A DNA stretch of 64,000 bases, taken from NCBI RefSeq assembly GCF_022179245.1, contig NZ_BPQM01000030.1, forward strand, positions 1 through 64,000. Direction: 5' to 3'. Source of the DNA: Methylobacterium gregans. GTDB lineage: Bacteria > Pseudomonadota > Alphaproteobacteria > Rhizobiales > Beijerinckiaceae. The notes below the pieces were generated by a model that did no database searches, was not told where the DNA came from, and saw nothing but the letters and a program-made list of their open reading frames with translations. Every line of letters begins with the position of its first letter. Within the stretch, counting starts at the first letter, position 1. Below, piece by piece: positions 26,177-35,569 of the stretch. The translations under genes and the position numbers were made by a program.

Positions 26177-27028
26177 ATGGCGGGAGAAGCGGCACCGCCG
26201 CGGAAGGCCTTCGGCAGCCGGGAACTGGGTCTGCGCGTCCTCTCAGGATGCGTGCTGGCCGCGCTCGTCGTTTCGGGACTGGTTCTGGGCGGCTGGGCCT
26301 TCGCCGGCATCTGGCTCGCGGCCGCGATCGTCGGCGCGGGCGAGTGGATCGGCATGAGCCGCACGCTGCCGCGTCGCGCCCTCCTCGGCGTCACCGCGGT
26401 CACGCTCGCCGCGCTCACGATCTGCCTGGAGCGGGAGGTTCCCGTCTGGGTCGGCCTCACGATCCTCGCCGGTGGCGCGGCGGTCTGCCTCGCCCTCCCG
26501 CACGACAACCCGGGCCGGCTCCGAGCCCTCGGAGCCCTGCTCGGCGGGGCCGTGATCGCCCTGGTGCCGCCCGCTTTGCGCGACGCGCCGGAGATCGGCA
26601 TCCTCGGCCCCGCCTGGATGTTCGCGGTGGTCTGGTCGACCGACATCGTGGCCTACTTCACCGGCCGCACCTTCGGCGGCCCGAAGCTGATGCCCGCGGT
26701 CTCGCCGAAGAAGACGTGGTCGGGCGCGATCGGCGGCCTCGTGGGCGCGGTCGTCGCCGGCACGGCCCTCGTCATGCTCGCCCGCCAGCAGGGCTGGAGC
26801 CCGCTGGCCGAGACCAACCTCGCCCTGGTGGCGCTGGTCAGCGCCGTGTCCTCGGTGCTGAGCCAGGCGGGCGATCTCCTCGAATCCGCCCTGAAGCGGC
26901 ATTACGGGGTCAAGGATTCGGGCCGGTCGATCCCCGGCCACGGCGGCGTGATGGACCGCCTCGACGGATTTTTCGCGGTGGCGCTGCTCGCCGGCCTGTT
27001 CCTGGTCGCGCGGCGCCTCGCCGCCTGA
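26177..27028 (+). CDS. cdsA: phosphatidate cytidylyltransferase
   Basis: 283 residues with about seven membrane helices. The CdsA signature is complete near the C terminus: SALKRHYGVKDSGRS followed by IPGHGGVMDRLD. It makes CDP-diacylglycerol, the substrate of the pssA product encoded at 10.5 kb. A GTG three bases upstream of the chosen ATG is an alternative start. In many proteobacteria uppS lies between frr and cdsA; here only 26 bases separate them. Confidence 0.95.
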   Translation: MAGEAAPPRKAFGSRELGLRVLSGCVLAALVVSGLVLGGWAFAGIWLAAAIVGAGEWIGMSRTLPRRALLGVTAVTLAALTICLEREVPVWVGLTILAGGAAVCLALPHDNPGRLRALGALLGGAVIALVPPALRDAPEIGILGPAWMFAVVWSTDIVAYFTGRTFGGPKLMPAVSPKKTWSGAIGGLVGAVVAGTALVMLARQQGWSPLAETNLALVALVSAVSSVLSQAGDLLESALKRHYGVKDSGRSIPGHGGVMDRLDGFFAVALLAGLFLVARRLAA

Positions 27029-27042
27029 AGGAGTTTTCTTCC

Positions 27043-28221
27043 GTGGCTCTCACCGTCTCCGTGCTCGGCGCGACCGGCTCGATCGGCCGCTCGACCACCG
27101 ACCTCCTCGCCCAGCACGCCGATCGCTTCCGGGTCGGCGCGGTGGTGGGCGGGCGCGACGCGGCCGCGCTCGCCAAGCTCGCCCGCGCGATGAAGGCGGA
27201 GTTCGCCGCGCTCGCCGACGCGGCGGCCGGCCCGGCGCTCGCCGAGGCGCTCAGCGGTTCCGGCATCCCGAACGGGGCGGGCGAGAACGCGGTCATGGAG
27301 GCGGTTGCCCGCGACGCCGACATCGTGGTGGCGGCGGTGAGCGGGGCGGCCGGCCTCAAGCCCACCCACGCGGCGCTCCGCCTCGGCCGCACCGTGGCGC
27401 TCGCCAACAAGGAAAGCCTCGTCTGCGCGGGCGAGGCCTTCATGCGCGACGCCAAGCGCTACGGCGCGACCCTGCTGCCGGTTGATTCCGAGCACAACGC
27501 GCTCGCTCAGGCGCTCGGCCACGGCCCGGTCTCGGACGTCGCCAAGATGACGATCACGGCGTCGGGCGGCCCGTTCCGCACCTGGAACCGCGAGCGCATC
27601 GCGGCGGCCTCCGCGGCCGAGGCCGCCGCCCACCCGACCTGGTCGATGGGCATGAAGATCAACATCGATTCGGCCTCCCTGATGAACAAGGGGCTGGAGC
27701 TGATCGAGGCGCACCACCTGTTCGGCCTCGGCCACGACCGGCTCGACGCGATCGTGCACCCGCAATCGATCGTGCACGGGCTCGTCTACTGGCTCGACGG
27801 CGCGGTGACGGCGGGCCTGGCCATGCCCGACATGCGCGTGCCGATCGCCCACTGCCTGGGGCTGGGCGAGCGCCTGACCATCGCGCGTGGCCGGCCCCTC
27901 GACCTCGCGGCGGCGGGCAGCCTGACCTTCGAGCCGGTGGACGAGGAGCGCTTCCCCTGTCTGCGCATCGCCCGCGCGGCGCTCCGTGACGGCGGCGCGG
28001 CCCCGACCGTGATGAACGCGGCCAACGAGATCGCGGTGGCGGCCTTCATCCGCGGCGAGATCCCGTTCTACGGCATCGCCGATCTGGTCGAGCGGACCTG
28101 CACGCATTTTGCCGGCATCCACCGCAGCGCCCCCGCGGACGTGGACGAGGCCCTCGCCATCGACGCCGAGGCGCGGGCCTGGTCGGCGGAAGCGTTGCCG
28201 CGGCTGCGCGCGGCGGGCTGA
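27043..28221 (+). CDS. dxr: 1-deoxy-D-xylulose 5-phosphate reductoisomerase
   Basis: 392 residues with a GTG start and AAGGAG ten bases upstream. It catalyses the committed step of the MEP isoprenoid pathway. NADPH-binding GATGSIGRST (9-18), metal-site VDSEHNAL and the flexible-loop region PTWSMGMKINIDSASLMNKG are present, as are HPQSIVHGL and NAANEIAV. It follows cdsA by 14 bases. The rseP-bamA genes that often follow dxr are absent; a TetR gene converges on it instead. Confidence 0.97.
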   Translation: MALTVSVLGATGSIGRSTTDLLAQHADRFRVGAVVGGRDAAALAKLARAMKAEFAALADAAAGPALAEALSGSGIPNGAGENAVMEAVARDADIVVAAVSGAAGLKPTHAALRLGRTVALANKESLVCAGEAFMRDAKRYGATLLPVDSEHNALAQALGHGPVSDVAKMTITASGGPFRTWNRERIAAASAAEAAAHPTWSMGMKINIDSASLMNKGLELIEAHHLFGLGHDRLDAIVHPQSIVHGLVYWLDGAVTAGLAMPDMRVPIAHCLGLGERLTIARGRPLDLAAAGSLTFEPVDEERFPCLRIARAALRDGGAAPTVMNAANEIAVAAFIRGEIPFYGIADLVERTCTHFAGIHRSAPADVDEALAIDAEARAWSAEALPRLRAAG

Positions 28222-28231
28222 TCCGGCGGCC

Positions 28232-28888
28232 TCACACCTCCGGCCCGTACCCCGCGTGGAACACCCGCACCGCCTCCGTGACCCGGTGGCGGATCTCGTC
28301 GTCGGTCGGCGCCGCGCCCGCGTTGAACAGGAGGCGCGTCAGCATCCCGGCCTGGCAGAGTTGCAGGAAGTGCTTGGCGGCGAGCTCCGTATCGCAGGCC
28401 CGCAACCGTCCGGCCGTCACCTGCGCGTCGAGATAGGCTTTGAGCCGCCCGACGCCGCAGGCCGGCCCGGCCTCGTAGAAGGCCTGCCCGAAACGGGGGA
28501 ACTTCTCGCAGGCGCCGATCACCATGCGGATGATCGAGACATGCTCCGGCCGCGCCATCATCGCGAGGTAGCTGGCACCCAGCCGTGTCAGCACGGCGCG
28601 CACGTCCGGGTCCGCCTCGTCGAGACGGAACAGGTTCTCGGCGAGCCCTTCCTTCTCCTCGACCGTCAGGGCCTCGAACAGCGCCTCCTTGCTATCGAAG
28701 TAGACGTAGAGCGTGCCCTTCGAGACGCCGGCGGCCTTCGCGATCTCGCCCATGCTGGCGCCGTCGAAGCCCGAGGCCATGAAGACCTGCCGCGCGCCTT
28801 CAAGGATCTGGCGGCGCTTCTCGCCCTCGCCCGAGGATGGCCCCGGCTGGGTGCCCTGCCCCCGCGTCAGTGTCGCCGCGCCCGTCAT
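28232..28888 (-). CDS. TetR/AcrR family repressor of the adjacent efflux pair
   Basis: 218 residues from the ATG at 28888 (a GTG two codons upstream is possible). The N-terminal helix-turn-helix (about 46-66: MGEIAKAAGVSKGTLYVYF) is typical, and the C-terminal ligand-binding half resembles the TetR_C_7/AefR-like group. It is divergent from an EmrAB-type operon, and two copies of a 19-base palindrome lie between the genes, one on each side. I infer that it represses both itself and the pump and is released by a toxic ligand. Confidence 0.9.
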   Translation of the reverse strand: MTGAATLTRGQGTQPGPSSGEGEKRRQILEGARQVFMASGFDGASMGEIAKAAGVSKGTLYVYFDSKEALFEALTVEEKEGLAENLFRLDEADPDVRAVLTRLGASYLAMMARPEHVSIIRMVIGACEKFPRFGQAFYEAGPACGVGRLKAYLDAQVTAGRLRACDTELAAKHFLQLCQAGMLTRLLFNAGAAPTDDEIRHRVTEAVRVFHAGYGPEV

Positions 28889-28903
28889 CGCCACCGCTCA
28901 GAT

Positions 28904-28922
28904 TGACCGAACCGTTCAGTCA
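28904..28922. promoter_or_regulatory. TetR operator, copy 1 (regulator side)
   Basis: TGACCGAAC-C-GTTCAGTCA, two nine-base arms with one mismatch. It lies 15 bases ahead of the regulator start, downstream of a TTGACG -35-like box (28956-28951 on the minus strand), so binding would block the regulator's own transcription. Confidence 0.8.
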
Positions 28923-28970
28923 GTGATACGTACTGCCTCGATCCGGTCTCCGTCAACTCGGCCCGGATAA

Positions 28971-28989
28971 TGACCGAACGGTTCGGTCA
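28971..28989. promoter_or_regulatory. TetR operator, copy 2 (efflux side)
   Basis: TGACCGAAC-G-GTTCGGTCA, a perfect nine-base palindrome around one central base. Its first base is the last of a GATAAT -10-like box (28966-28971), so it would cover the transcription start of the pump operon 12 bases ahead of the coding region. Confidence 0.85.
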
Positions 28990-29001
28990 ACAGTATCGAG
29001 G

Positions 29002-30204
29002 ATGAGCGACATGTCGCTGCGCGAGGATGCCGACCGGTCGGACAGCGCCGTCGAGGTCTCCGAGCCGGAGGAGAGCGGCGGAGCACGCGCCGCGTCGCGC
29101 GCTCACGTCCTGCCGGCGTCGCCCGCCGCGAAGCCCCGCCGCCCGCTGCGCCGCGTTGTTCTGGCCCTGCTGCTCTGCGCCGCGCTCGGCGGGGGCGGCT
29201 ACGCGGGCTGGCAATGGTGGACGGTTGGGCGCTTCTTCGTGAGCACGGACGACGCCTACGTCCAGGCGGACATCTCGGTGCTCGCCGCCAAGGTCCCGGG
29301 CTATCTCGCGGCGGTGCCGGTGGTGAACGGGCAGGCCGTGAAGGCGGGCGCGGTGATCGCCCGGCTCGACGACGGCGACTACCGGCTCGCCCTGAAGGCG
29401 GCGCAAGACAAGCTCGCCACCCAGGAGAGCACGATCCAGCGCATCGGCCGGCAGGCCGAGGCGGCGCAGGCGCAGGTGCTGCAGAGCGCCGCCCAGATCG
29501 ATGCCGCCAAGGCCGACGCCGTGCGGGCGGGCGCCGACTACGCCCGCGCCACGCAGATGCAGGCGGATTACGTCGCCAAATCCCGCCTCGACCAAGCGAA
29601 GGCCGACCGCGACCGCACGGAGGCCGCCGTGAAGTCGGCCGAGGCGGCGCTGGCGGCGGCGCGCGCCAACGTCGCGGTGCTGCAGGCCCAGACCCGTGAG
29701 GCGGAGAGCCTCGCGGCGGAGCTGCGCACGGCCGTTGACCGGGCGCGGCGCGACCTCGATTTCGCGGTGATCCGCGCGCCCTTCGACGGGGTTGTCGGCA
29801 ACAAGGCGGTCGAGGCCGGCGCCTACGTGTCGCCGGGCTCGCGGGTCGCCGCCCTGGTGCCGCTCCAGAGCGTGCGGGTGGACGCGAACTTCAAGGAGAC
29901 CCAGCTCGTGCGCGTCCGCCCCGGCCAGGAGGTCCACATCCACGTGGACGCCTATCCGGATCGCGACATCGTCGGCACGGTGGAATCGCTCTCTCCGGCC
30001 TCCGGATCGGTCTTCAGCCTGCTGCCGCCCGACAACGCGACCGGCAACTTCACCAAGATCGTGCAGCGCCTGCCGGTGCGCGTCCACGTCCCCGAGGACG
30101 TTGCCCGCGAGGGCCTGCTGCGCCCCGGCCTCTCGGTGGTGGTGAAGGTCGACACCCGCGACGGCGCCGACGCGCCGGTCCAGACGCTCGCCGCCCGGCG
30201 CTGA
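29002..30204 (+). CDS. emrA: HlyD/EmrA-type membrane fusion protein
   Basis: 400 residues. One membrane helix (about 51-69) is followed by a split biotinyl-lipoyl domain (FFVSTDDAYVQADI and the later DFAVIRAPFDGVVGNKAVEAG), a long alpha-hairpin (about 125-235) and a beta-barrel. It is the periplasmic adaptor for the MFS pump encoded next. A second in-frame ATG lies at 29011. The stop is 10 bases before emrB. The symbol is by family resemblance. Confidence 0.9.
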   Translation: MSDMSLREDADRSDSAVEVSEPEESGGARAASRAHVLPASPAAKPRRPLRRVVLALLLCAALGGGGYAGWQWWTVGRFFVSTDDAYVQADISVLAAKVPGYLAAVPVVNGQAVKAGAVIARLDDGDYRLALKAAQDKLATQESTIQRIGRQAEAAQAQVLQSAAQIDAAKADAVRAGADYARATQMQADYVAKSRLDQAKADRDRTEAAVKSAEAALAAARANVAVLQAQTREAESLAAELRTAVDRARRDLDFAVIRAPFDGVVGNKAVEAGAYVSPGSRVAALVPLQSVRVDANFKETQLVRVRPGQEVHIHVDAYPDRDIVGTVESLSPASGSVFSLLPPDNATGNFTKIVQRLPVRVHVPEDVAREGLLRPGLSVVVKVDTRDGADAPVQTLAARR

Positions 30205-30214
30205 GGCCGACGCC

Positions 30215-31789
30215 ATGGCCGCCACCGCCGCAGCCGGATCCGTCCCGGCCGACCCGCCGCTCGACCGCCGCCGCATGGTGGCGTTCGTCTGCATGGTCTT
30301 CGGCATGTTCATGGCGATCCTGGACATCCAGATCGTCTCGGCCTCCCTGAACGAGATCCAGGCCGGCCTCTCGGCCTCTGGCGACGAGATCCCCTGGGTG
30401 CAGACGAGCTACCTCATCGCCGAGGTCATCTCGATCCCGCTCTCGGGCACGCTCTCGCGGGTGCTCTCGACGCGCTGGATGTTCTCGATCTCGGCCGGCG
30501 GCTTCACGCTGATGAGCCTGATGTGCGCGACTTCCTCGTCGATCGGCGAGATGATCGTCTGGCGCGCCGCGCAGGGGTTCATCGGCGGCGGCATGATCCC
30601 GACCGTGTTCGCCTCCGCCTTCACGATCTTCCCGCCCTCGAAGCGCACGATCGTCTCGCCGATGATCGGCCTCGTGGCGACGCTTGCGCCGACCATCGGT
30701 CCGACGGTCGGCGGCTACCTCACCGACCTGTTCTCCTGGCACTGGCTGTTCCTGATCAACATCGTGCCGGGCATCTTCGTCACGGTCTCGACCTGGTTCC
30801 TCGTCGATTTCGACCGGCCGAACCTCGATCTCCTGAAGTCCTTCGACTGGGCCGGCCTCGCCTTCATGGCGGGCTTCCTCGGCTGCCTCGAATACGTGCT
30901 CGAGGAAGGCCCGAACCACGACTGGCTGCAGGACGAGGCGGTCTTCGTCTGCGCGCTCGTCTGCACCGTCTCGGGCCTGCTGTTCTTCTGGCGCGTCTTC
31001 ACGGCGCGCCAGCCGATCGTGGACCTGCGCGCCTTCTCGGACCGCAACTTCGCGGGCGGCTGCGTCTTCAGCTTCGTGATGGGCATCGGCCTCTACGGGC
31101 TGACCTACCTCTACCCGGTCTATCTCGCGCGCGTGCGCGGCTACTCGGCGCTGCAGATCGGCGAGACCATGTTCGTCTCAGGCCTCTGCATGTTCGCGAC
31201 CGCCCCGATCGCCGGCAAGCTGTCGGCTAAGCTCGACCCGCGGGTGATGATGGCGATGGGGTTTTCCGGCTTCGCGGTCGGCACCTGGATTGTCACCGGG
31301 CTGACGAAGGATTGGGACTTCTGGGAGCTGCTGCTGCCGCAGGTGCTGCGCGGCTGCTCGCTGATGCTCTGCATGATCCCGATCAACAACATCGCGCTCG
31401 GCACCCTGCCGCCGGAGCGGATGAAGAACGCTTCGGGCCTGTTCAACCTCACGCGCAACCTCGGCGGCGCGGTGGGGCTGGCGCTGATCAACACGGTGCT
31501 GAATGCCCGCTGGGACCTCCATCTCGCGCGGCTGCACGAGCGCTTCACCTGGGCGAACACGGCCGCTCTGGAGCGCCTCGACGCGATGCGCCGCCAGTTC
31601 GAGGTGCTGGGTGGCGACGCCAACGGCATGGCGCTCAAGGCCATCACCAACACGGTGCGGATCCAGGGGCTGGTGATGAGCTTCGAGGACGTGTTCCTCG
31701 TCCTCACCGTACTCTTCCTGGCGATGGCCTGCGGCACCCCGCTGATCCGCCGACCACGCGGAGCAGCACCAGCCGGGGCTGGGCACTGA
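30215..31789 (+). CDS. emrB: DHA2-family MFS multidrug efflux permease (EmrB type)
   Basis: 524 residues with about 14 membrane helices. The DHA2 entry motif around TM1 reads MFMAILDIQIVSASLNEI and a conserved WVQTSYLIAEVISIPLSG follows. With the upstream adaptor and an outer-membrane TolC-like protein (not in the window) it should expel hydrophobic drugs or uncouplers by proton antiport. It is probably controlled by the divergent TetR. Substrate unknown. Confidence 0.93.
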   Translation: MAATAAAGSVPADPPLDRRRMVAFVCMVFGMFMAILDIQIVSASLNEIQAGLSASGDEIPWVQTSYLIAEVISIPLSGTLSRVLSTRWMFSISAGGFTLMSLMCATSSSIGEMIVWRAAQGFIGGGMIPTVFASAFTIFPPSKRTIVSPMIGLVATLAPTIGPTVGGYLTDLFSWHWLFLINIVPGIFVTVSTWFLVDFDRPNLDLLKSFDWAGLAFMAGFLGCLEYVLEEGPNHDWLQDEAVFVCALVCTVSGLLFFWRVFTARQPIVDLRAFSDRNFAGGCVFSFVMGIGLYGLTYLYPVYLARVRGYSALQIGETMFVSGLCMFATAPIAGKLSAKLDPRVMMAMGFSGFAVGTWIVTGLTKDWDFWELLLPQVLRGCSLMLCMIPINNIALGTLPPERMKNASGLFNLTRNLGGAVGLALINTVLNARWDLHLARLHERFTWANTAALERLDAMRRQFEVLGGDANGMALKAITNTVRIQGLVMSFEDVFLVLTVLFLAMACGTPLIRRPRGAAPAGAGH

Positions 31790-31796
31790 ATCGCAC

Positions 31797-31820
31797 TCCC
31801 TCTCCCTATGGGAGAGGGGA
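31797..31820. repeat. short inverted repeat after emrB
   Basis: CCCTCTCCC and GGGAGAGGG separated by three bases, eight bases past the emrB stop. It resembles one arm of the palindromic element at 23101-23269 and may also act as a transcription end hairpin. Confidence 0.55.
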
Positions 31821-31858
31821 CCCGCGCTTTGTCTGGGAGCCTGTCCAGGGCGTCGATG

Positions 31859-31890
31859 AAAAAAGCCCGCCCCGGTAAACCGGAGCGGGC
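31859..31890 (-). terminator. Rho-independent terminator of leuC
   Basis: On the minus strand an 11-base GC stem (31890-31880 with 31875-31865) is followed by six T residues, beginning 26 bases past the leuC stop. Confidence 0.92.
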
Positions 31891-31915
31891 TTCGGCAGAC
31901 GTCGGGAGCGGGCGG

Positions 31916-33328
31916 TCAGCCCTGCGGCCACTCGCGGATGTCGACGAAGCGGCCGGCCACCGCCGCGGCGGCGGCCATCGCCGGGGAGACGAGGTGCGTG
32001 CGCCCGCGCGGGCCCTGGCGGCCCTCGAAGTTGCGGTTCGAGGTCGAGGCGCAGCGCTCGCCCGGACGCAGCTTGTCCGGGTTCATGCCCAGGCACATCG
32101 AGCAGCCCGGCTCGCGCCAGTCGAAGCCCGCGGCCTTCAGGATCTTGTCGAGACCCTCGGCCTCGGCCTGCGCCTTCACGAGGCCGGAGCCCGGCACGAT
32201 CATCGCCGAGACGCTCTGGTGCACCTTGCGGTCGCCGACAACGCGGGCGACCTCGCGCAGGTCCTCGATGCGCCCGTTGGTGCAGGAGCCGATGAAGACC
32301 CGGTCGAGGGTGATGTCGGTGATCCGCGTGCCCGGCGTCAGGCCCATATAGGCCAGCGCCTTCTCCTTCGACTGCCGCTTGTTCTCGTCGGTGATCGCGG
32401 CCGGATCCGGCACGAGGCCCTGGACCGAGATCACGTCCTCGGGGCTCGTGCCCCAGCTGACGATCGGGGGGAGGTTGGCCGCATCGAGCCGGACCTCGCG
32501 GTCGAAATGGGCACCCTCGTCCGTGACAAGGCTCTCCCAGTAGCGGCGTGCCGCGTCGAAGGCCGCGCCCTGCGGCGCCTTCGGCCGGCCCTTCACGTAC
32601 GCGAAGGTGGTCTCGTCGGGCGCCACCATGCCGGCGCGGGCACCGCCCTCGACCGACATGTTGCAGATCGTCATCCGGCCCTCCATCGAGAGCGCGCGGA
32701 TGGCTTCGCCGGCATATTCGAGCACGTGGCCGGTGCCGCCCGCCGTGCCGATCTCGCCGATGATCGCCAGGATGATGTCCTTCGCGGTGACCCCCGGCGG
32801 CAGGGTGCCGTCGACGGTGACCCGCATGTTCTTGGCCTTCTTCTGCACCAGCGTCTGGGTGGCGAGCACGTGCTCGACCTCCGAGGTACCGATGCCGTGC
32901 GCCAGCGCCCCGAAGGCGCCGTGCGTCGAGGTGTGCGAGTCGCCGCAGACGATCGTCTGACCGGGCAGCGTGAAGCCCTGCTCCGGCCCGATGATGTGGA
33001 CGATGCCCTGGCGGCGATCCAGCGCGTCGTAGAACTCGATGCCGAAGTCGCGCACGTTCTCGGCCAAGGCCTCGAGCTGCGTGCGGCTCTCCGGATCCTC
33101 GATTCCCGCCCTGCGGTCGGAGGTCTGGACGTTGTGGTCCACGACCGCGAGCGTCTTCTCGGGGTGGCGCACCTTGCGGCCGGCGACGCGTAGGCCCTCG
33201 AACGCCTGGGGGCTCGTCACCTCGTGTACGAGGTGGCGGTCGATGTAGAGGAGGCTGGTGCCGTCCGGCTGAACATCGACGACGTGGTCGTCCCAGATCT
33301 TGTCGTAGAGCGTGCGCGGGCTTGCCAT
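31916..33328 (-). CDS. leuC: 3-isopropylmalate dehydratase large subunit
   Basis: 470 residues (E. coli 466). It isomerises 2- to 3-isopropylmalate in leucine synthesis together with LeuD, which is not in the window. The aconitase-type [4Fe-4S] ligands are the cysteine in [13 protein letters not shown] and the CxxC in [12 protein letters not shown]. The start at 33328 gives the standard [15 protein letters not shown] opening; the longer in-frame GTG at 33373 is not needed. No good ribosome binding site is visible. Confidence 0.96.
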   Translation of the reverse strand: MASPRTLYDKIWDDHVVDVQPDGTSLLYIDRHLVHEVTSPQAFEGLRVAGRKVRHPEKTLAVVDHNVQTSDRRAGIEDPESRTQLEALAENVRDFGIEFYDALDRRQGIVHIIGPEQGFTLPGQTIVCGDSHTSTHGAFGALAHGIGTSEVEHVLATQTLVQKKAKNMRVTVDGTLPPGVTAKDIILAIIGEIGTAGGTGHVLEYAGEAIRALSMEGRMTICNMSVEGGARAGMVAPDETTFAYVKGRPKAPQGAAFDAARRYWESLVTDEGAHFDREVRLDAANLPPIVSWGTSPEDVISVQGLVPDPAAITDENKRQSKEKALAYMGLTPGTRITDITLDRVFIGSCTNGRIEDLREVARVVGDRKVHQSVSAMIVPGSGLVKAQAEAEGLDKILKAAGFDWREPGCSMCLGMNPDKLRPGERCASTSNRNFEGRQGPRGRTHLVSPAMAAAAAVAGRFVDIREWPQG

Positions 33329-33555
33329 GGCTTGAGTATTCGCTGTGGAGACCATCCGGGGCACCCGATGCACCCGGCTTGGAACCTCCCTTAGTAGGGG
33401 TCTAAGGCAGGAATCGGAAGAGGTCCCGCGCCGCTGCCGCGAGATGGCTGGCCGGCTTCTGTCGCACGGGTGCTCCGGCGGGCCACGACAACGCGGTCGG
33501 ATGCGGTATGTGGGACGGGAGAGGCGTGCCCCGCGCGCCGGCCGGAGTCCGAACC

Positions 33556-34554
33556 GTGAGCGAGCCCGCCCCGCCCGAGATCCTGATGCTCCGGCCGATG
33601 CACACGGTCGTGGCGGAGGGCCTCGGTGCCCGCCACACCCTGCACCGGCTCGACACCGCCGCCGACCCGGAGGCGCTCCTCGCCGAGGTCGCGCCCCGCA
33701 TCCGCGGCCTCGCGGTCGGCGCGCAGACGCCGGTCGACGCCGCCCTGATGGACCGGCTGCCGAATCTGGAGATCATCGCCAATTTCGGCGTCGGCTACGA
33801 CACGGTCGATGCCCGGGCAGCCGCCGCGCGGGGCATCGTCGTCACCAACACCCCGGACGTGCTCACCGACGAGGTGGCCGACCTGACGCTCGGCCTGCTG
33901 CTGGCGACGCTCCGCCGGATCCCGCAGGCGGAGCGCTACCTGAGGGCCGGGCGCTGGCCCGAGGCGCCGTTCCCGCTCTCGCCCTCCTTGCGCGGGCGCC
34001 GGATCGGCATCCTGGGCCTCGGTCGGATCGGGCAGGCCATCGCGCGCCGGCTCGAAGGGTTCGGGGTCGCGATCGCCTATCACGGGCGCTCCCGGCAGGC
34101 GGACGTTCCTTACGCCTACCACCCGACCCTGCTGGGCCTCGCCGAGGCGGTGCACGTGCTGATCGTGGTGGCGCCGGGCGGCCCGGAGACCGCCGGCCTC
34201 ATCGACGCCGCCGTGCTGCGGGCGCTGGGGCCGGAGGGCGTTCTGATCAACGTCGCCCGCGGCAGCCTCGTGGACGAGGCGGCGCTGGCAGCAGCGCTGC
34301 GGGAGGGCACCATCCAGGCGGCCGGGCTCGACGTCTTCGCGAAGGAGCCGCACGTGCCGGCGGAGCTCATCGGCCTCGACAACGCGGTGCTGCTGCCGCA
34401 TGTCGGCTCGGCCTCGCACCACACCCGGGCGGCGATGGGCCAGCTCGTGGTCGACAACCTGCTCTCGTGGTTCGAGGGCCGCGGGCCCCTGACGCCGGTG
34501 GCCGAGACGCCCTGGCGGGCCGTCGCCGGGACATCCGGGAAAGCCGGGGCGTGA
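33556..34554 (+). CDS. D-2-hydroxyacid dehydrogenase (NAD(P)-dependent, GhrB/hydroxypyruvate reductase-like)
   Basis: 332 residues from a GTG with GGAG nine bases upstream; an ATG at 33508 would add 16 unconserved residues. The cofactor loop is [10 protein letters not shown] (151-160) and the catalytic triad is R235 (VARGSLVD), E264 (FAKEPHVP) and H282 (PHVGSAS). The family reduces glyoxylate, hydroxypyruvate or other 2-keto acids. Hydroxypyruvate reduction is part of the serine cycle, but the canonical methylotroph enzyme (HprA) usually sits in the serine-cycle cluster, so this is probably a paralogue. The stop overlaps the next start. Confidence 0.88.
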   Translation: MSEPAPPEILMLRPMHTVVAEGLGARHTLHRLDTAADPEALLAEVAPRIRGLAVGAQTPVDAALMDRLPNLEIIANFGVGYDTVDARAAAARGIVVTNTPDVLTDEVADLTLGLLLATLRRIPQAERYLRAGRWPEAPFPLSPSLRGRRIGILGLGRIGQAIARRLEGFGVAIAYHGRSRQADVPYAYHPTLLGLAEAVHVLIVVAPGGPETAGLIDAAVLRALGPEGVLINVARGSLVDEAALAAALREGTIQAAGLDVFAKEPHVPAELIGLDNAVLLPHVGSASHHTRAAMGQLVVDNLLSWFEGRGPLTPVAETPWRAVAGTSGKAGA

Positions 34555-35447
34555 GACGGATCCTCCTCATCGCGCTTGCCGGCACCTTCGGCCTCGGCGG
34601 CGCAGCGGCGCAGGAGGCAATCCCCGCGCAGCCGCCACAGCTGCCGCCCCTGATGCCGTCCGCTCCACCGGACGTGCCTCCGTCCGCGCCGGAGGCGGTG
34701 CCGGCCGCGACGCCGCCCGCCGATCGCCTGCCCGACCGCTTCACCGGCGTGCCGGGCACCTGGGATCTCTCGCGCGACGGGACCAACCGGCGCTGCGTGA
34801 TGACGCTCGGCATCGACAACGGGCCGGTGGGCCGCAAGCTCGCTTTCCCGGCGGGCTGCCGCCGGGCGCTGCCGATCACCGCCACGATGGTCGGCTGGCT
34901 CTACACCGAGGGCGGCGTGCGCCTCGTCGACAAGGACGTGCGCCCGCTCCTGATCTTCACGGCGCGGCCCGACCGCGGCAGCTACGGCGCGAAGGCCGAG
35001 AGCGGCGAGGTCTACAGCTTCGTGCCCCTCGACATCGCGGCGATGCGCCCGCCCGCGCCGGACACATCCCAGCCCTCGGCCGCGACGCCCCCGGAGGCCG
35101 CTCCGCCATCAGCCGGACAGCCCTCCGCCGGGCAGGCGGCCGCGGCCGCGATTCCCGCTCCGGCGGGGGGCGAGCCCGCACCCGGCCTCTACGCGCTCGA
35201 CCGCTACCGCGACCGCGACGTCTGCCGTCTCGAACTCGCCAGCGGCGGGAACGTGACGTTGCTGCCGGGCTGCCGGGACAGCGGGGTCGAGGTGTTCGGA
35301 CCCGCCACCTGGAGCTTCGGTGCCGGCCGACTGACGCTGAAGGCCCGGCGCGGCCACACGGTCGGTCTGGTGCCGACCGGCGAGGGCGCCTGGCGGCGCG
35401 ACCCGGAGACCGGCACCACCTTCATCCTGCGCCGCGTCGAGCCGTAG
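34551..35447 (+). CDS. secreted tandem AprI/Inh-type (metalloprotease-inhibitor-like) protein
   Basis: 298 residues beginning with GTG inside the overlap GTGA (34551-34554) with the dehydrogenase stop. A signal peptide (about 1-20, ending GGAAAQ) is followed by a Pro-rich segment. Two AprI/Inh-like beta-barrel domains then follow, at about 65-165 (GTWDLSRDGTNRRC) and 205-298 (GLYALDRYRDRDVC), joined by an Ala/Pro linker. Each has a pair of cysteines about 20 residues apart, as in inhibitors of serralysin-type proteases. No serralysin is visible nearby, so targets are unknown. Similar domains also occur in Omp19-like lipoproteins. Confidence 0.78.
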   Translation: MRRILLIALAGTFGLGGAAAQEAIPAQPPQLPPLMPSAPPDVPPSAPEAVPAATPPADRLPDRFTGVPGTWDLSRDGTNRRCVMTLGIDNGPVGRKLAFPAGCRRALPITATMVGWLYTEGGVRLVDKDVRPLLIFTARPDRGSYGAKAESGEVYSFVPLDIAAMRPPAPDTSQPSAATPPEAAPPSAGQPSAGQAAAAAIPAPAGGEPAPGLYALDRYRDRDVCRLELASGGNVTLLPGCRDSGVEVFGPATWSFGAGRLTLKARRGHTVGLVPTGEGAWRRDPETGTTFILRRVEP

Positions 35448-35569
35448 AACGCGGCTGATCCCTTCCATGCCATCGTCACGGCGTCAGCCCGGGGCCGCGA
35501 AGCGGCGCCCCGGAATGACGGCGGAGGGGCTACCGGCAGAACGGCTGAGATCCGCCCCGGTCACCCGCC

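Noticed and set aside
26107-27042. Plus-strand open frame ahead of dxr, overlapping cdsA.
   Set aside because: Shifted frame of cdsA with Arg/Gly-rich translation; the dxr start at 27043 has its own ribosome binding site.
33345-34550. Long plus-strand open frame running into the Inh-type gene.
   Set aside because: Its composition is Arg/Ala/Gly noise in a shifted frame of the hydroxyacid dehydrogenase; only the part from 34551 is coding.
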